Of a stretch of DNA of 64,000 bases, positions 1 to 9,466 are shown one piece after another (within the stretch, counting starts at the first letter, position 1; each line of letters starts with the position of its first letter). Source of the stretch: an uncultured Elusimicrobiales bacterium (lineage in GTDB: Bacteria; Elusimicrobiota; Elusimicrobia; Elusimicrobiales; Elusimicrobiaceae); contig CALUXE010000003.1 of the NCBI GenBank assembly GCA_944324675.1, positions 149,089-213,088 of the forward strand, given 5' to 3'. A program made the position numbers and the translations under genes. Below the pieces are notes generated by a model. It worked only from the letters and a program-made list of their open reading frames with translations. It was not told the DNA's origin and did no database searches.

Positions 1-718
1 GGCTTACGACGGAATAGAAAAGGAAGTTTCTTATAGCCGCGTAGACACCTGCTCTACATGCCACGGTACGGGCGCGCAGGAAGGAAGCGGCCGCAAGACT
101 TGCCCCACTTGCCGCGGCAGCGGGGTGGTGCAGTTCAGCCAAGGATTTTTCTCCATGAGGCAATCCTGCCCCGATTGCGGCGGGCAAGGCACTATCGTTG
201 AGAAACCTTGCCGCGATTGTAAAGGCAGCGGGCGCCAGCGCGGCAAAGCGAAGTTTACCGTCAAGATACCGGCGGGCGTTAAAGAGGGCCTGGTTTTAAG
301 AGTGCCCAACGGCGGCGACATCGGCACCAATGACGGCGGCTATGGTGATTTGTATATACAGACTCACGTAAAGAAACATAAAATCTTTCAGCGCGACGGT
401 GACGATTTAGTGTTGGAAATACCGCTCTCTTATCCGCAGGCGGCTTTAGGCGCGGCGATTAAAATCCAAAATATTAAAAAGGAAGAGATACAGGTCGTTA
501 TACCGCAAGGGGCCAAACACGGGCGCGTGGTTACGGTTGACGGGGAAGGTATGCCGCTGCTTGGCAAAGCGGGCAAGAAGGGCAATTTGCGGGTTGTAGT
601 AAATCTTGAAGTGCCCAAGAAGCTGACGCCAAGGCAAAAGAAACTTATAGAGGAACTCGGCCAAGCCTTTGAGGAAGAGGGCCAAAAGAAAACCTTGTTT
701 GAAAAGATTTTCGGCTGA
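1..718 (+). CDS. dnaJ: Chaperone DnaJ, C-terminal part (cut by window start)
   Basis: The reading frame is already open at base 2 and runs to TGA at 716-718, so the N-terminal J domain lies outside the window. Four zinc-binding CxxCxGxG repeats are visible: CSTCHGTG, CPTCRGSG, CPDCGGQG and CRDCKGSG. They are followed by the usual C-terminal substrate-binding region (VKIPAGVKEG, then IPLSYPQAALGAAI). DnaJ is the Hsp40 co-chaperone that delivers unfolded proteins to DnaK and stimulates its ATPase in the cytoplasm. The order of zinc repeats and the carboxy-terminal domain separates it from other J proteins. A strong terminator follows directly, so it ends its transcription unit. Confidence 0.96.
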   Translation, partial: AYDGIEKEVSYSRVDTCSTCHGTGAQEGSGRKTCPTCRGSGVVQFSQGFFSMRQSCPDCGGQGTIVEKPCRDCKGSGRQRGKAKFTVKIPAGVKEGLVLRVPNGGDIGTNDGGYGDLYIQTHVKKHKIFQRDGDDLVLEIPLSYPQAALGAAIKIQNIKKEEIQVVIPQGAKHGRVVTVDGEGMPLLGKAGKKGNLRVVVNLEVPKKLTPRQKKLIEELGQAFEEEGQKKTLFEKIFG

Positions 719-737
719 CTTGTTTATTTGAAATAAA

Positions 738-769
738 ACCCCCGAGCTTTACCTCGGGGGTCCTTTTTA
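738..769 (+). terminator. Rho-independent terminator after dnaJ
   Basis: The stem CCCCCGAG/CTCGGGGG (739-746 and 753-760) with a six-base loop is followed by TCCTTTTTATT, 20 bases after the dnaJ stop codon. Confidence 0.9.
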
Positions 770-824
770 TTAACGGAAAGCCTTCTTATGATGGCAAGCA
801 AAAAGTATTGCGGTTATTCATTTC

Positions 825-1473
825 TTAGTTGGATTCTTCAATGAAATTTATAGGAGCATTATTGGGGTCAAAGGTTATGTCTACGTTTTTTCGTTTTAAA
901 TAATCATAAACTTCTTTACTGGACGTGTTCAACGGTATATTTGGTATTCTTGCTCCATTGGCGAGTAAATATCGCATTGCTTCCATATAACCTTCCCTAA
1001 TACTTAGGATTAAAGCGGGTGTCATATTAAAATCTTTGTATTTTCGTCCTTTGCCAACGATATATTTTATTGTCGGCATATCATTGAAGATGGCGGCGTT
1101 TAAAAGAGCGGGTGATAGATTTTTACCGTTTGCTTTATAGCCTTTGTTTATCAGAGCCGCATTTAATAAGATATTTCACTGTTCCGGGGGAGTTTGCGTA
1201 AATGGCCATATGTAAAGCCGATACGCCGTTGTAAAGGGCGTTTATATCCGCTCCGGCAATTAGGGCGTTGTAAATGCCGCGCAAGTGCATTTTATCAGCC
1301 GCCAAGACAAGCTGTTTGTTTAGATCCTCTTGTCTAACGGGCTTTTTTGCTTGTTTTTTAGGATGCATATCGGGGTTTTCTATGACGGGCCTTTCTATTT
1401 TTGGCAGAGTCAGTTCAGCGCGGCACAAATTAAAAGCGGGCACTAACAACAATAGTGCGATAATGTATTTCAT
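825..1473 (-). pseudogene. Ankyrin-repeat exported protein, frameshifted
   Basis: The gene starts at ATG 1473 with a good ribosome site (GAGGA) and a signal peptide (MKYIIALLLLVPAFNLCRA). Ankyrin-like text follows (ALIAGADINALYNGVSALHM, then KYLIKCGSD), but that frame stops at 1135. The next frame continues without a break as INKGYKANGKNLSPALLNAA and on to a stop at 825, reading as further ankyrin repeats. The two frames join cleanly if an AT pair is restored in the GAT-A(T)AAAC stretch near 1147-1152. This indicates a 2-base deletion in a short AT repeat, or a sequencing error. Repaired, the protein would be about 215 residues. It lies 13 bases after mtaB and is probably co-transcribed. Function is unknown. 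Confidence 0.75.
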
Positions 1474-1486
1474 AAATATTCCTCTT

Positions 1487-2716
1487 TTAGGACTCTTGCG
1501 CGAAGCAAACTCCGTCCCGCGCTTTTATTATTTTAACTTTGCGCAAGGCAGGTTGTAAAGACGCCCCTTTAATAAACGCTCTTTGAAAATTTGGTAACAC
1601 CCCGCTTACGGAGTTGTTCGCTTTTATAAAAGTTTCGGCTAAAAATTCCGCCTCTTTGCCTATAAGGCTTTGCGCGGCTTTTTGTCTAAGCTGTTTGTCT
1701 TTTTGGTGCAGAATTTCGGAGCGGCGTTTGATTTCTTCGGGCGGGATTTGCTTTAGCGCCGCCGCCTTTGTTCCTGTGCGCGGCGAATAGCTGAAGACGT
1801 GTAACCCCGCAAAACCTACTTCGTCCAGGAAAGACAAGGAGTTATTGAAGTCCGCCTCCGTTTCGGTGGGGTATCCGGCTATAATATCGCAATACAAAAA
1901 GATATTTTTAAAGCAGCTTCTGATATATTTTACGCGCTCAAGATATTCTTTTGTATCGTAATGGCGTCCCATATGTTTTAGGACGGCGTCGCTTCCGCTT
2001 TGAAGCGGCAAATGCAGATAATCGCAGAATTTTTCCCCGCCGGAGGCCGCCGTTTTGATAAGTTTATCGGTTACGGTGTTTATCTCTATGGAGGAAAATC
2101 TTATTCTAAAATCGCCTTCTATTTTAAAAACCTCGCCCAGTAAATCGGCCAAGTCCGCCCCGCTTTGCGGGCAGAGGTAATTGCCGATATTTATGCCTGT
2201 TAGCACTATCTCTTTATACCCGTTTTTTATCAGATTTTTTATTTCGGCCAAGGCGGTTTGCTTGGGTTTGGAAGTCTTTAAAGGGCGGGTGTAAGGCACT
2301 ATACAGTAGGAGCAGAAATTATCGCAGCCGTCTTGTATTTTGACGAAGGCTCTTGTTTTGCCTTCGTGGTGTTTTACCGTCCAGTCCAAATCTTCTCCGA
2401 AAAGCGTTTTGCCCAAATCGGGCTTTAAAATTATTTGGGCTTGCGGGAAAAGGGCTTTAATTTTATCGGCGGAAGCCATGGCGTAACAGCCGGTAACAAT
2501 AATCCTGCAATAGGGATTATCGCGCAGGATTTGGCGTATAAGTTTGTTGGCGTCCCTGTCCGCTTTGGCGGTAACCGAACAGGTGTTTATTAAGCAGAGT
2601 TCGGCGTTTTTATGCTCTTGTACAAGGATAGCGCCGCCGTCTTTAAATTTTTCCAGCAGGGCTTCGCTTTCCACTTGGTTTACCCGGCAGCCGAAAGTTT
2701 TGATAAATACTTTCAT
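1487..2716 (-). CDS. mtaB: tRNA t6A37 methylthiotransferase MtaB
   Basis: A 409-residue radical-SAM methylthiotransferase. The N-terminal UPF0004 domain has three cluster-binding cysteines (in FGCRVNQ, NTCSVTA and VTGCYA). The radical SAM signature CDNFCSYCIVPYTR carries the CxxxCxxC cysteines near residue 130. A TRAM-like tail ends the protein. The family adds a methylthio group to t6A at position 37 of ANN-decoding tRNAs. The FGCRVNQVE start resembles MtaB rather than MiaB or RimO, which is the main reason for the paralogue choice. It overlaps the end of rsmE by 4 bases, so the two are translationally coupled. Confidence 0.9.
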   Translation of the reverse strand: MKVFIKTFGCRVNQVESEALLEKFKDGGAILVQEHKNAELCLINTCSVTAKADRDANKLIRQILRDNPYCRIIVTGCYAMASADKIKALFPQAQIILKPDLGKTLFGEDLDWTVKHHEGKTRAFVKIQDGCDNFCSYCIVPYTRPLKTSKPKQTALAEIKNLIKNGYKEIVLTGINIGNYLCPQSGADLADLLGEVFKIEGDFRIRFSSIEINTVTDKLIKTAASGGEKFCDYLHLPLQSGSDAVLKHMGRHYDTKEYLERVKYIRSCFKNIFLYCDIIAGYPTETEADFNNSLSFLDEVGFAGLHVFSYSPRTGTKAAALKQIPPEEIKRRSEILHQKDKQLRQKAAQSLIGKEAEFLAETFIKANNSVSGVLPNFQRAFIKGASLQPALRKVKIIKARDGVCFAQES

Positions 2717-3408
2717 TGCAGGGCCGCCCAGCAGGCTGCGGCCGCGGCCGTTTCAGCGCGTAAAATATTTTGCCCTAAAGTTACGGGCACAATGCCTTTT
2801 TGTTTGGCGAAAGCTATTTCCGTTTTATCGTATCCGCCTTCCGGCCCGATGAAGATAGCCAAGGTTTTTGCTTCTATAGTTTGAAGATGGTCAAGCAAAG
2901 AAGTTTTGTTTTCGTCTTCGTAGCAGATTATGCCCGGATTAGAAAGAGTGTTTACGGCTTCTTCAAAGGGGAGCGGTTTTCCTATGAGAGGTATGGAGGG
3001 GTTTTCACACTGTTTGCAAGCGGCTAAAGCGAGTTGATGCCAGCGGAAATGTTTTGTATCCCATTTTTTAAGCAGGTCCTTTTCCGAGTATTTTGACAAT
3101 ACCGGCACAAAGCGCGAAACGCCCACTTGCGTACACTTGTCTATAATGTCTTCGGCGGCGGCGCGCGCCACCGCACTAAAGTAAAGGGTAATATCGCGTT
3201 TAAGCATAGGCGCCGGCAGAGCTTTTAGTATTTCGCCGCAGGCGGATTTATCGGACAGGGCCGTAAGCCTTGCCAGAAATTTTAAACCTTTACCGTCAAA
3301 GATTTTTATTTCCGCACCGATATACAGGCGCGCCACTTTGAGGTGATGCGCTTCTTCTTTATCCATAGTGAAACGTTCTTTAGATATATCCGCTAAATAT
3401 TGGGGCAT
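2713..3408 (-). CDS. rsmE: 16S rRNA m3U1498 methyltransferase RsmE
   Basis: A SPOUT-fold methyltransferase with the family's C-terminal knot motifs: FIGPEGGYDKTEIAFA and LGQNILRAETAAAAA. It methylates N3 of U1498 in 16S rRNA using SAM. I place the start at ATG 3408 (MPQYLADISKERF), just past the TAA of the upstream TPR gene. A longer version would begin with TTG at 3435 inside that gene and adds nine residues without family similarity. It lies in the operon psy-TPR-rsmE-mtaB-ankyrin. Confidence 0.92.
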   Translation of the reverse strand: MPQYLADISKERFTMDKEEAHHLKVARLYIGAEIKIFDGKGLKFLARLTALSDKSACGEILKALPAPMLKRDITLYFSAVARAAAEDIIDKCTQVGVSRFVPVLSKYSEKDLLKKWDTKHFRWHQLALAACKQCENPSIPLIGKPLPFEEAVNTLSNPGIICYEDENKTSLLDHLQTIEAKTLAIFIGPEGGYDKTEIAFAKQKGIVPVTLGQNILRAETAAAAACWAALQ

Positions 3409-3413
3409 ATCAG

Positions 3414-4754
3414 TTAATCCGGCATACCGTCCCAATTAAGATTGCCGTCTTTTTTACACAATTTGGCGGCGGGCAAACCGTTGCCCAGCCCGAAGGCGTT
3501 GCCGTATACCGGCGCTTCGCTGTTGGCGATGCGGCGTTCTTGGCGGTATTGCTGAACGTAAAGATAGGGATAGTTTATAGGTTCCAAGGCGTCCGGGTGC
3601 GCAAATACAAAATATCTTTTGTTGCCGCCGCCAATGTCTACGTATCTTACTTTAAGCTGGTTGCGCAAAGTATTTTCGGAACATTGAGTTCTGGTCATTA
3701 AAGCGGCGTATTCGGTATTAGTTATTTCTATATAATTTTGGGATATTAAATTGCGCACCTGCATTTCTATTTCCTTTTGGGTGGCGGGCAATTTCTCTCC
3801 GGGGCGGTAATAAGACTTTTCGCCGCGCAGCATTTTGGTAAAAGCGATCAGGCCTTCATCGGTCAGATTGCCCATATCGTTGAAAATGGGTTTTCTGTTT
3901 TCGTCCCTAAGGGCAAACAGATCGGCCACTGTAACGCCTTTATTTATTAAAAATTGTTTGGCGTCCGAAGATAATTTCCCCAATAAATCATTATAACCGG
4001 TAATGGTAAACATTTTACGCACGTATACTTTATTGCTGTCGCGTTCCACAATCAGTCCGTTGGGTATTTTGCCTCCGTATTTCTGGGATAAATATTCTAT
4101 TCCGTTGCTCTTTTCCGCCGTTATCATTTTGGAAAGGGTTTGCATGTCTTCGGCCGAAAAATCCTGCGCCGCCGGATCGATGATATTTCGTTCTTTCATC
4201 GTTCTTAAAAGTTCCTCTTTTGTTAAGATGTCGGGCTCCAACGCGATGAGCCTTTCTCTTGAAACCACATTGGTAAAATCCACCGCCAAGGCTTTTTTGT
4301 AGTATTCCACCGCCTGGGGTATATTGCCCGCTTTTTCCTCGCAAATACCCGCGCCGACAAGAGAGTTGATGTTTGCCGGTTCGTATTTTAGGGCCGTTTG
4401 GTAATATTTTTCCGCCTCTTTAAGATTGGCTTTTCTCATATAGATGTCGCCCAATCTCGAATAAATGTAGGCTTTATAGGGAGATTTCGCCTTCAAATAG
4501 TTCAGCGCTTTTTTAAAATTCTTTTCCGCGTTGTTAAACTTGCCCAAAATCATTTCCACGCCGGCCAGACTTATAAGGGCGTCTGCGTTTTTTGGATTTG
4601 TTTTTAGGCAGCCGGTTAAAGTCTTTTCGGCCAAAGAATATTCCTTTTCGTTAAAATACTCCTTACTTTTGGAAAGGCATGCGTCAATATTATTTTTTGC
4701 TTCGGCGGGCAATAGCGCGAAAACTAAAATTAACAGGGCGGGAAGTAACTTCAT
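3414..4754 (-). CDS. Exported TPR-repeat protein
   Basis: A protein of about 446 residues with a signal peptide (MKLLPALLILVFALLPAEA). At least four tetratricopeptide repeats follow in the first half, for example ALKYEPANINSLVGAGICEE and YYKKALAVDFTNVVSRERLI. The second half, from about residue 195, has no motif I recognise. The chosen start, ATG 4754, overlaps the upstream stop as ATGA and has GGAG about 8 bases ahead; an in-frame ATG at 4769 is possible but lies inside the upstream gene. TPRs mediate protein-protein contacts, so a periplasmic scaffold role is plausible but not shown. It is co-transcribed with the prenyl synthase and the tRNA/rRNA modification genes. Confidence 0.8.
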   Translation of the reverse strand: MKLLPALLILVFALLPAEAKNNIDACLSKSKEYFNEKEYSLAEKTLTGCLKTNPKNADALISLAGVEMILGKFNNAEKNFKKALNYLKAKSPYKAYIYSRLGDIYMRKANLKEAEKYYQTALKYEPANINSLVGAGICEEKAGNIPQAVEYYKKALAVDFTNVVSRERLIALEPDILTKEELLRTMKERNIIDPAAQDFSAEDMQTLSKMITAEKSNGIEYLSQKYGGKIPNGLIVERDSNKVYVRKMFTITGYNDLLGKLSSDAKQFLINKGVTVADLFALRDENRKPIFNDMGNLTDEGLIAFTKMLRGEKSYYRPGEKLPATQKEIEMQVRNLISQNYIEITNTEYAALMTRTQCSENTLRNQLKVRYVDIGGGNKRYFVFAHPDALEPINYPYLYVQQYRQERRIANSEAPVYGNAFGLGNGLPAAKLCKKDGNLNWDGMPD

Positions 4755-5569
4755 AGACGGTTTCTCCATGTGTTAAAGAGTATTTTTATTTTTTCCATCT
4801 TATTTAACTTTATCTTTTTATCGCCCAATCGGCAAGGGCGGGCGATAATTTTCGCCAATATGGCCTTATAGGTATTCCCCATCGCTCTGGCCGGGAGCAT
4901 GGCTTTAAAGTCTTCTTTCGGGAGCAGTTTTTCCGCTTGGATAAAAAGGTCCTGCGCTTTTTGCGCCTCAAAGAAAAGCAGCGCTTTTGTCCTGCGGTTG
5001 TCTTTAAGGTTTAAGATGTCTTCTTCCTTTACTCCAAAAGTTTCCAAATCCTGTTTGGGTATATATATACGGTTTATCTTTGCGTCTTCGCTTACGTCCC
5101 TTACGATATTGGTGAGCTGTACCGCATAACCTAAAGCGACGGCGTATTTTTCCGTCCGCTCGTTTTTGTATCCGAAAATTTTTACGCACATCAGCCCTAC
5201 GGACGATGCCACCCTGTACATATACCATTGCAGATCGCCGAAGTTCTCATAGCGTACGGGAGTTTTTAAATCTCTTTCACAACCGTCCAGCAAGTCGGAT
5301 AGATATTGTTTGGGAATATTAAAAGGCTTTACCGCTTTTAACAGTTCTTTGCCCAGTTCCGTCTTAGGGTGGTTGCCGTAGACATTGTCGAGCTCTTTTC
5401 TCAAATCGTCCAGTTTTTGCTTGGCGTCGGAATATCCTTCGTCTACAATGTCGTCTGCAAGGCGGCAAAACGCATAAATGACGCCTAAGGCTTGTTCCTT
5501 TTCTTTTGGCAGAAAGAAAAAAGCCCCGCCGAAATTAGATTTTTTGTAAGCAGGCATATTGTCGCTCAT
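4751..5569 (-). CDS. Squalene/phytoene synthase family (HpnD-like)
   Basis: A 272-residue trans-isoprenyl diphosphate synthase. Both Asp-rich motifs for Mg-diphosphate binding are present: RLADDIVDEGY near residue 37 and LTNIVRDVSEDAKINRIYIP near residue 155. The family condenses two prenyl diphosphates head to head, giving phytoene or presqualene diphosphate. The second motif resembles the HpnC/HpnD group, where the product is a hopanoid or squalene precursor. No HpnC, HpnE or carotenoid gene is adjacent, so the product cannot be fixed from this window. It is the first gene of its operon and has a -10 box seven bases before the ATG. Confidence 0.85.
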   Translation of the reverse strand: MSDNMPAYKKSNFGGAFFFLPKEKEQALGVIYAFCRLADDIVDEGYSDAKQKLDDLRKELDNVYGNHPKTELGKELLKAVKPFNIPKQYLSDLLDGCERDLKTPVRYENFGDLQWYMYRVASSVGLMCVKIFGYKNERTEKYAVALGYAVQLTNIVRDVSEDAKINRIYIPKQDLETFGVKEEDILNLKDNRRTKALLFFEAQKAQDLFIQAEKLLPKEDFKAMLPARAMGNTYKAILAKIIARPCRLGDKKIKLNKMEKIKILFNTWRNRL

Positions 5570-5576
5570 TACTAAA

Positions 5577-5582
5577 ATTCTA
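5577..5582 (-). promoter_or_regulatory. Predicted -10 box of the prenyl synthase operon, near-leaderless
   Basis: TAGAAT on the minus strand with its last base 8 positions from the start codon (7-base gap). That predicts a transcript starting one base before ATG 5569. No ribosome site precedes this gene. The -35 is weak. Confidence 0.5.
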
Positions 5583-5633
5583 CTAAAAAACCGTATAAAA
5601 AACAGCCCGTTGTTTATGTTTTGGGGGAGAAAG

Positions 5634-5669
5634 AAAACCCGGCTCTTTAAAGCCGGGTTTTCTTTTTTG
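5634..5669 (-). terminator. Bidirectional terminator downstream of the pilin gene
   Basis: AAAACCCGGCT / AGCCGGGTTTT (5634-5644 and 5651-5661) forms a perfect stem with T-rich sequence on both sides. It lies 9 bases beyond the pilin stop, between that gene and the next promoter. Confidence 0.85.
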
Positions 5670-5677
5670 GAAGAAGT

Positions 5678-6184
5678 TTATTTCAGCAGATAACCTTCCC
5701 CGGTTCTTGTCCAGCCGGAAGATTCCGCCACTTTATTAAAGACCTCCCCCCTGTCTCCCTGAGCCAAAACCACAAAGTATTTCCCCGCGCCGAATATTGT
5801 GCCCGAGGCATTGATGTTATATTTAAATACGAATTTGTACTCCTCGCCACTGCCTTTGCCGCAAACCATGATCACTGCCCTTTGCGAGGAATCTATCGAC
5901 ACTCTGCAAGATCCGTCGTCGGAGGTGGCGGTAAGCCCGCTGACGCGATAGCTTGCCGGCAGGGAAACGGGCAGTTTCTTTAAGCTGTCCGGGAATTCGT
6001 CATTAAAACTATAATATTGCAATGCCGAATCGTATATCGGTTTTAACACGCTCATATTGCTTGTTACTCTGGCTCTTTCAACCGAGACCGTATATTGCGG
6101 CAGAGCTATAGCCCCCAATATGCCTATTATCAGCACCACGACAAGAACTTCTAGCAAGGTAAAGCCTTTCCTGTTTTTTGACAT
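5678..6184 (-). CDS. Type IV pilin-like protein
   Basis: A 168-residue prepilin with a short charged leader (MSKNRKG), the PilD cleavage site before FTLLEV and the hydrophobic assembly helix LVVVLIIGILGAIALPQY. Glu5 of the mature chain is present. The C-terminal part is a globular head with two cysteines (SCRVS, MVCGK). Such proteins polymerise into pili or type II secretion pseudopili after leader removal at the inner membrane. It follows hppA by 13 bases and has its own ribosome site (AAGGAG). A second gene of this type lies at 38569. No assembly ATPase or secretin is nearby. Confidence 0.9.
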   Translation of the reverse strand: MSKNRKGFTLLEVLVVVLIIGILGAIALPQYTVSVERARVTSNMSVLKPIYDSALQYYSFNDEFPDSLKKLPVSLPASYRVSGLTATSDDGSCRVSIDSSQRAVIMVCGKGSGEEYKFVFKYNINASGTIFGAGKYFVVLAQGDRGEVFNKVAESSGWTRTGEGYLLK

Positions 6185-6197
6185 TTTAATTGCTCCT

Positions 6198-8267
6198 TTA
6201 CTTTATTAAAGGTTGTATCAGGTTGAGTATCGGCGCTATCGTAAGGGAAACTATGGCTATAAGCTTCATTAGCACGTTTAAGCTTGGCCCCGCGGTGTCT
6301 TTGAAGGGATCCCCGACCGTATCGCCTATTACGGCGGCCTTATGTTGCTCGGAGCCTTTGCCGCCGGCCGTTTTTTCTATGTGTTTTTTTGCATTGTCCC
6401 ACGCGCCGCCGGCATTGGCCATAAACAAGGCCAGCATAACGCCGGTTATGGTGGTGCCGATTACCAGCCCGCAAAGCATATCTTTGCCGAAAATCAGCCC
6501 CGTCAAAGCCGGCGCCATCACTCCTATTAACGCGGGCAGAACCATTTTCTTTATGGCCGATTTGGTGGATATGTCAACACAGCGCGCGTAGTTCGGCATG
6601 GCGGTGCCTTGTAAAATACCGCTGTTTTGCCTAAATTGGCTTCTTACTTCCTGAACCATATCGTTTGCCGCCGAACCTACCGCGCGCATAGCCAAGGCAG
6701 AAAACAGAAAAGGCAGCATCGCTCCGACAAACAAACCAGCCATTATATAAGGATTTGCCATATCCACCTGTTCTATTTTTGCGGCTACGCGATATGCCTC
6801 AAATAAAGCCAGAGCGGTCAAGGCGGCCGATCCTATGGCAAAGCCTTTGCCTATGGCGGCGGTAGTATTTCCGACGGCGTCCAGGCGGTCTGTCCTTTCG
6901 CGGACCTCGGGATTCATTTTCGCCATTTGCGCTATGCCGCCGGCATTGTCGGCGATAGGGCCGTAGGCGTCTACCGCAAGCTGTATGCCGGTGGTGGAAA
7001 GCATGCCGAGGCCTGCTATCGCCACGCCGTACAGTCCGCTGAATTTGTAAGAGAGTATTATCGCCGCCGCTATAAAAAGCGCGGGCCACATTGTGGAAAG
7101 CATACCTACGCCCAAGCCCGATATTATATTGGTCGCCGCGCCGCTTTTTGAGCTTTGAGCTATCTCTGCCGTACAGGCTTTGCCTTCCGCGGTATAATGG
7201 TCGGTTATAAGGCCTATGAGCACTCCGCAGGCAAGCCCCGCTATTACGGCGGCGTAAACGCCGCCCGCTTTATAATATTCGCCCGAGAAAGAGAAAACTT
7301 CCGGCGAATAATGCATTATTATAGGGTAAGCCGCAACGGCGAACAATACAGCCGCCAAATACATTCCCCTGTTAAGGGCGCTTTGAGGATTGCCTTTTTC
7401 GTGCGTTTTTACTATAAAATTACCTAGAACGGAAGCTATTATGCCGGCGGCGGCCAAAATGAACGGCAGTACAGCAAGCATTATATTGCCGCCAGCCGCG
7501 GCCGCGCTCGCGCCTATTACCACGGCGCTTATTATCGCGCCGCTGTAAGACTCAAACAAGTCCGCGCCCATGCCAGCTACGTCGCCGACATTGTCGCCCA
7601 CATTATCTGCTATGGTAGCCGGATTCCTGGCGTCGTCTTCCGGAATGCCCGCTTCCACCTTGCCTACCAAATCCGCGCCTACGTCGGCCGCTTTTGTGTA
7701 AATGCCGCCTCCCACTCTGGCAAAGAGCGCCACCAAGCTGGCCCCAAGCGAAAAGCCCGTAATTACTGGTAAAATGGTGAGGGTTAAAGCTTCCTGGTCC
7801 GCTCCGAAGATTTTCGTAAACAATATAAATAAAGACGATATGCCCAGCAGAGAAAGCCCTACCACGCTCAGCCCCATCACCGACCCGCCGTTAAACGCCA
7901 CTTTTAAAGCCGCGTTTAAGGATTTTTGCGCCGCGTTGGCCGTTCTGGCGTTGGAGAAGGTGGCAACCCTCATTCCTATTACGCCCGCCAAGCCGGAAAA
8001 TATCGATCCGCATATAAAAGCGGCGGCCACCAAACGCACTTCGCCTTTGTTAAAAACGGCTAGCAACGCCGCAACTATTATTATCACCACTCCCAATACT
8101 TTGTATTCCCTTTTAAGAAAAGCCTTCGCTCCGTCCTGTATCGCGTGGCTGATTTGTTTCATCTCGTCGGTGCCCTGCGGCTGACTGTAAACCCACACTC
8201 CTTTGACATAAGCCACAGCCAAAGCCAAAATCGCGGCCGCTATGGCAAAAGCGATTATTAAATTCAT
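6198..8267 (-). CDS. hppA: Membrane-bound pyrophosphatase, K+-dependent type
   Basis: A 689-residue polytopic protein of about 16 membrane segments that couples pyrophosphate hydrolysis to ion pumping. The catalytic segment near residue 190 reads [20 protein letters not shown], followed by the Asp-rich [21 protein letters not shown] second set of acidic motifs ([15 protein letters not shown]) is near the C-terminus. At the subfamily-deciding site the sequence is [18 protein letters not shown]. Alanine there, rather than lysine, marks the K+-dependent group, which includes Na+ pumps as well as H+ pumps. The ion is therefore open. The start at 8267 is supported by GGAGG four bases upstream. Confidence 0.95.
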   Translation of the reverse strand: MNLIIAFAIAAAILALAVAYVKGVWVYSQPQGTDEMKQISHAIQDGAKAFLKREYKVLGVVIIIVAALLAVFNKGEVRLVAAAFICGSIFSGLAGVIGMRVATFSNARTANAAQKSLNAALKVAFNGGSVMGLSVVGLSLLGISSLFILFTKIFGADQEALTLTILPVITGFSLGASLVALFARVGGGIYTKAADVGADLVGKVEAGIPEDDARNPATIADNVGDNVGDVAGMGADLFESYSGAIISAVVIGASAAAAGGNIMLAVLPFILAAAGIIASVLGNFIVKTHEKGNPQSALNRGMYLAAVLFAVAAYPIIMHYSPEVFSFSGEYYKAGGVYAAVIAGLACGVLIGLITDHYTAEGKACTAEIAQSSKSGAATNIISGLGVGMLSTMWPALFIAAAIILSYKFSGLYGVAIAGLGMLSTTGIQLAVDAYGPIADNAGGIAQMAKMNPEVRERTDRLDAVGNTTAAIGKGFAIGSAALTALALFEAYRVAAKIEQVDMANPYIMAGLFVGAMLPFLFSALAMRAVGSAANDMVQEVRSQFRQNSGILQGTAMPNYARCVDISTKSAIKKMVLPALIGVMAPALTGLIFGKDMLCGLVIGTTITGVMLALFMANAGGAWDNAKKHIEKTAGGKGSEQHKAAVIGDTVGDPFKDTAGPSLNVLMKLIAIVSLTIAPILNLIQPLIK

Positions 8268-8329
8268 AAAACCTCCATACCAAATTATCCGTACAAAAGT
8301 AACGGTAAAGTGCTAATATAATAACAAAT

Positions 8330-9466
8330 TTACAAATCTTTACAAGACTTATATATCTCTTTTATCTCGGAGAAATTTCTCCTGAATGCTTTTACCGCCC
8401 TGGGATCAAAAGCTTTTTCGCTTTGGCTTACTATAAATTGATAAGCCTGCATTATGTCCCAAGGTTTTTTGTAACAGCGCTTCATACATAAAGCGTCGAA
8501 CACGTCTGCCACGGCTACTATTCTGGCTTCAAGGGGGATATCCTCCCCTTTTAGTCCTTCCGGGTAACCGCTCCCGTCAAAATGTTCGTGGTGGTACAAA
8601 CTCATTTTATGCGCTATTTTAAGCAAGGAAGATTGAGCCCCGCCCAATATTTTGCCGCCGTATACGGTATGGCTTTTCATTATTTCAAATTCTTCGGGCG
8701 ATAATTTCCCTGGTTTCAGCAGAATATTATCTGGTATGGCTATTTTGCCTATATCATGCAGCGCGCTGGCGTGTTTTATCGTCTGCGCTCTATTTTCTTC
8801 CAACCCCAGTCCGCGCGCTATCAGATAGCTTATCTGTTCTATATTTCTAATATGCTGTTTTGTGTCGGATTGATCCCGGTATTCGGCGGTTATAGCCAAG
8901 CGGTAAATAGTTTCCAGGTTGGATAGTTTTACTTCTTCGTAAAGCTTCGCTATTTCTATTTTCCCTGCCGCCAAATTAGCCATGAGTTTTAATAAGCCTT
9001 CGTCTTTTTTGGAAAAGGGCGTTGAGTCTGTTTTATTGTTTACCTGCAAAACCCCGATTGTTGTGTTTTCCTTGTTTTTCAAAGGCACGGCCAAAAGAGA
9101 AGTGGTTTTGAAGCCCGTCACCAAGTCCACTTCTTTCGAAAATCTTTTGTCCGCGTAAGCGTCGGACAGATTGATGGTGTGTCCGCTTCGGCAGACTTGG
9201 GCGGCTATGCTGGCTCCTTTAAGCGGAAGATGGATTTCCGCGTATTCCAAGCCCTTGCCCCGCACCGTTTTGGACCACAATTCGCTGCCGTCTTCGTTTT
9301 TAATGAAAATGAAACACCTTTTTGCGCCTAGGATATTGGTTACTTGTTTTGCGGTTAGTTTTAAAAGAGAGTCGAGGTTGGTTTCGTGCGAGACTCTCCA
9401 CCCGAACTCCACCAGGAGATCGAGTTTGTTCTTATCGGTGAGGGTTTGACTCTGAGTTCTTGCCAT
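8330..9466 (-). CDS. GAF / HD-GYP domain phosphodiesterase
   Basis: A 378-residue cytoplasmic signalling protein. Residues from about 25 to 165 form a GAF domain (LLKLTAKQVTNILGAKRCFI to TIGVLQVNNK). Residues from about 185 onward form an HD-GYP domain with ALHDIGKIAIPDN, the metal-binding HHEHFDGSGYPEGLKGEDIP and VAVADVFDAL. HD-GYP proteins linearise cyclic di-GMP or related dinucleotides. The ligand of the GAF domain is unknown. The start overlaps glcF by 35 bases and has GGAAGAG ahead, so it is the third gene of the glcDE-glcF run. Confidence 0.93.
   Translation of the reverse strand: MARTQSQTLTDKNKLDLLVEFGWRVSHETNLDSLLKLTAKQVTNILGAKRCFIFIKNEDGSELWSKTVRGKGLEYAEIHLPLKGASIAAQVCRSGHTINLSDAYADKRFSKEVDLVTGFKTTSLLAVPLKNKENTTIGVLQVNNKTDSTPFSKKDEGLLKLMANLAAGKIEIAKLYEEVKLSNLETIYRLAITAEYRDQSDTKQHIRNIEQISYLIARGLGLEENRAQTIKHASALHDIGKIAIPDNILLKPGKLSPEEFEIMKSHTVYGGKILGGAQSSLLKIAHKMSLYHHEHFDGSGYPEGLKGEDIPLEARIVAVADVFDALCMKRCYKKPWDIMQAYQFIVSQSEKAFDPRAVKAFRRNFSEIKEIYKSCKDL

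Noticed and set aside
3409..3435. TTG start for rsmE.
   Set aside because: It adds nine residues overlapping the TPR gene with no family match; ATG 3408 follows the stop directly.
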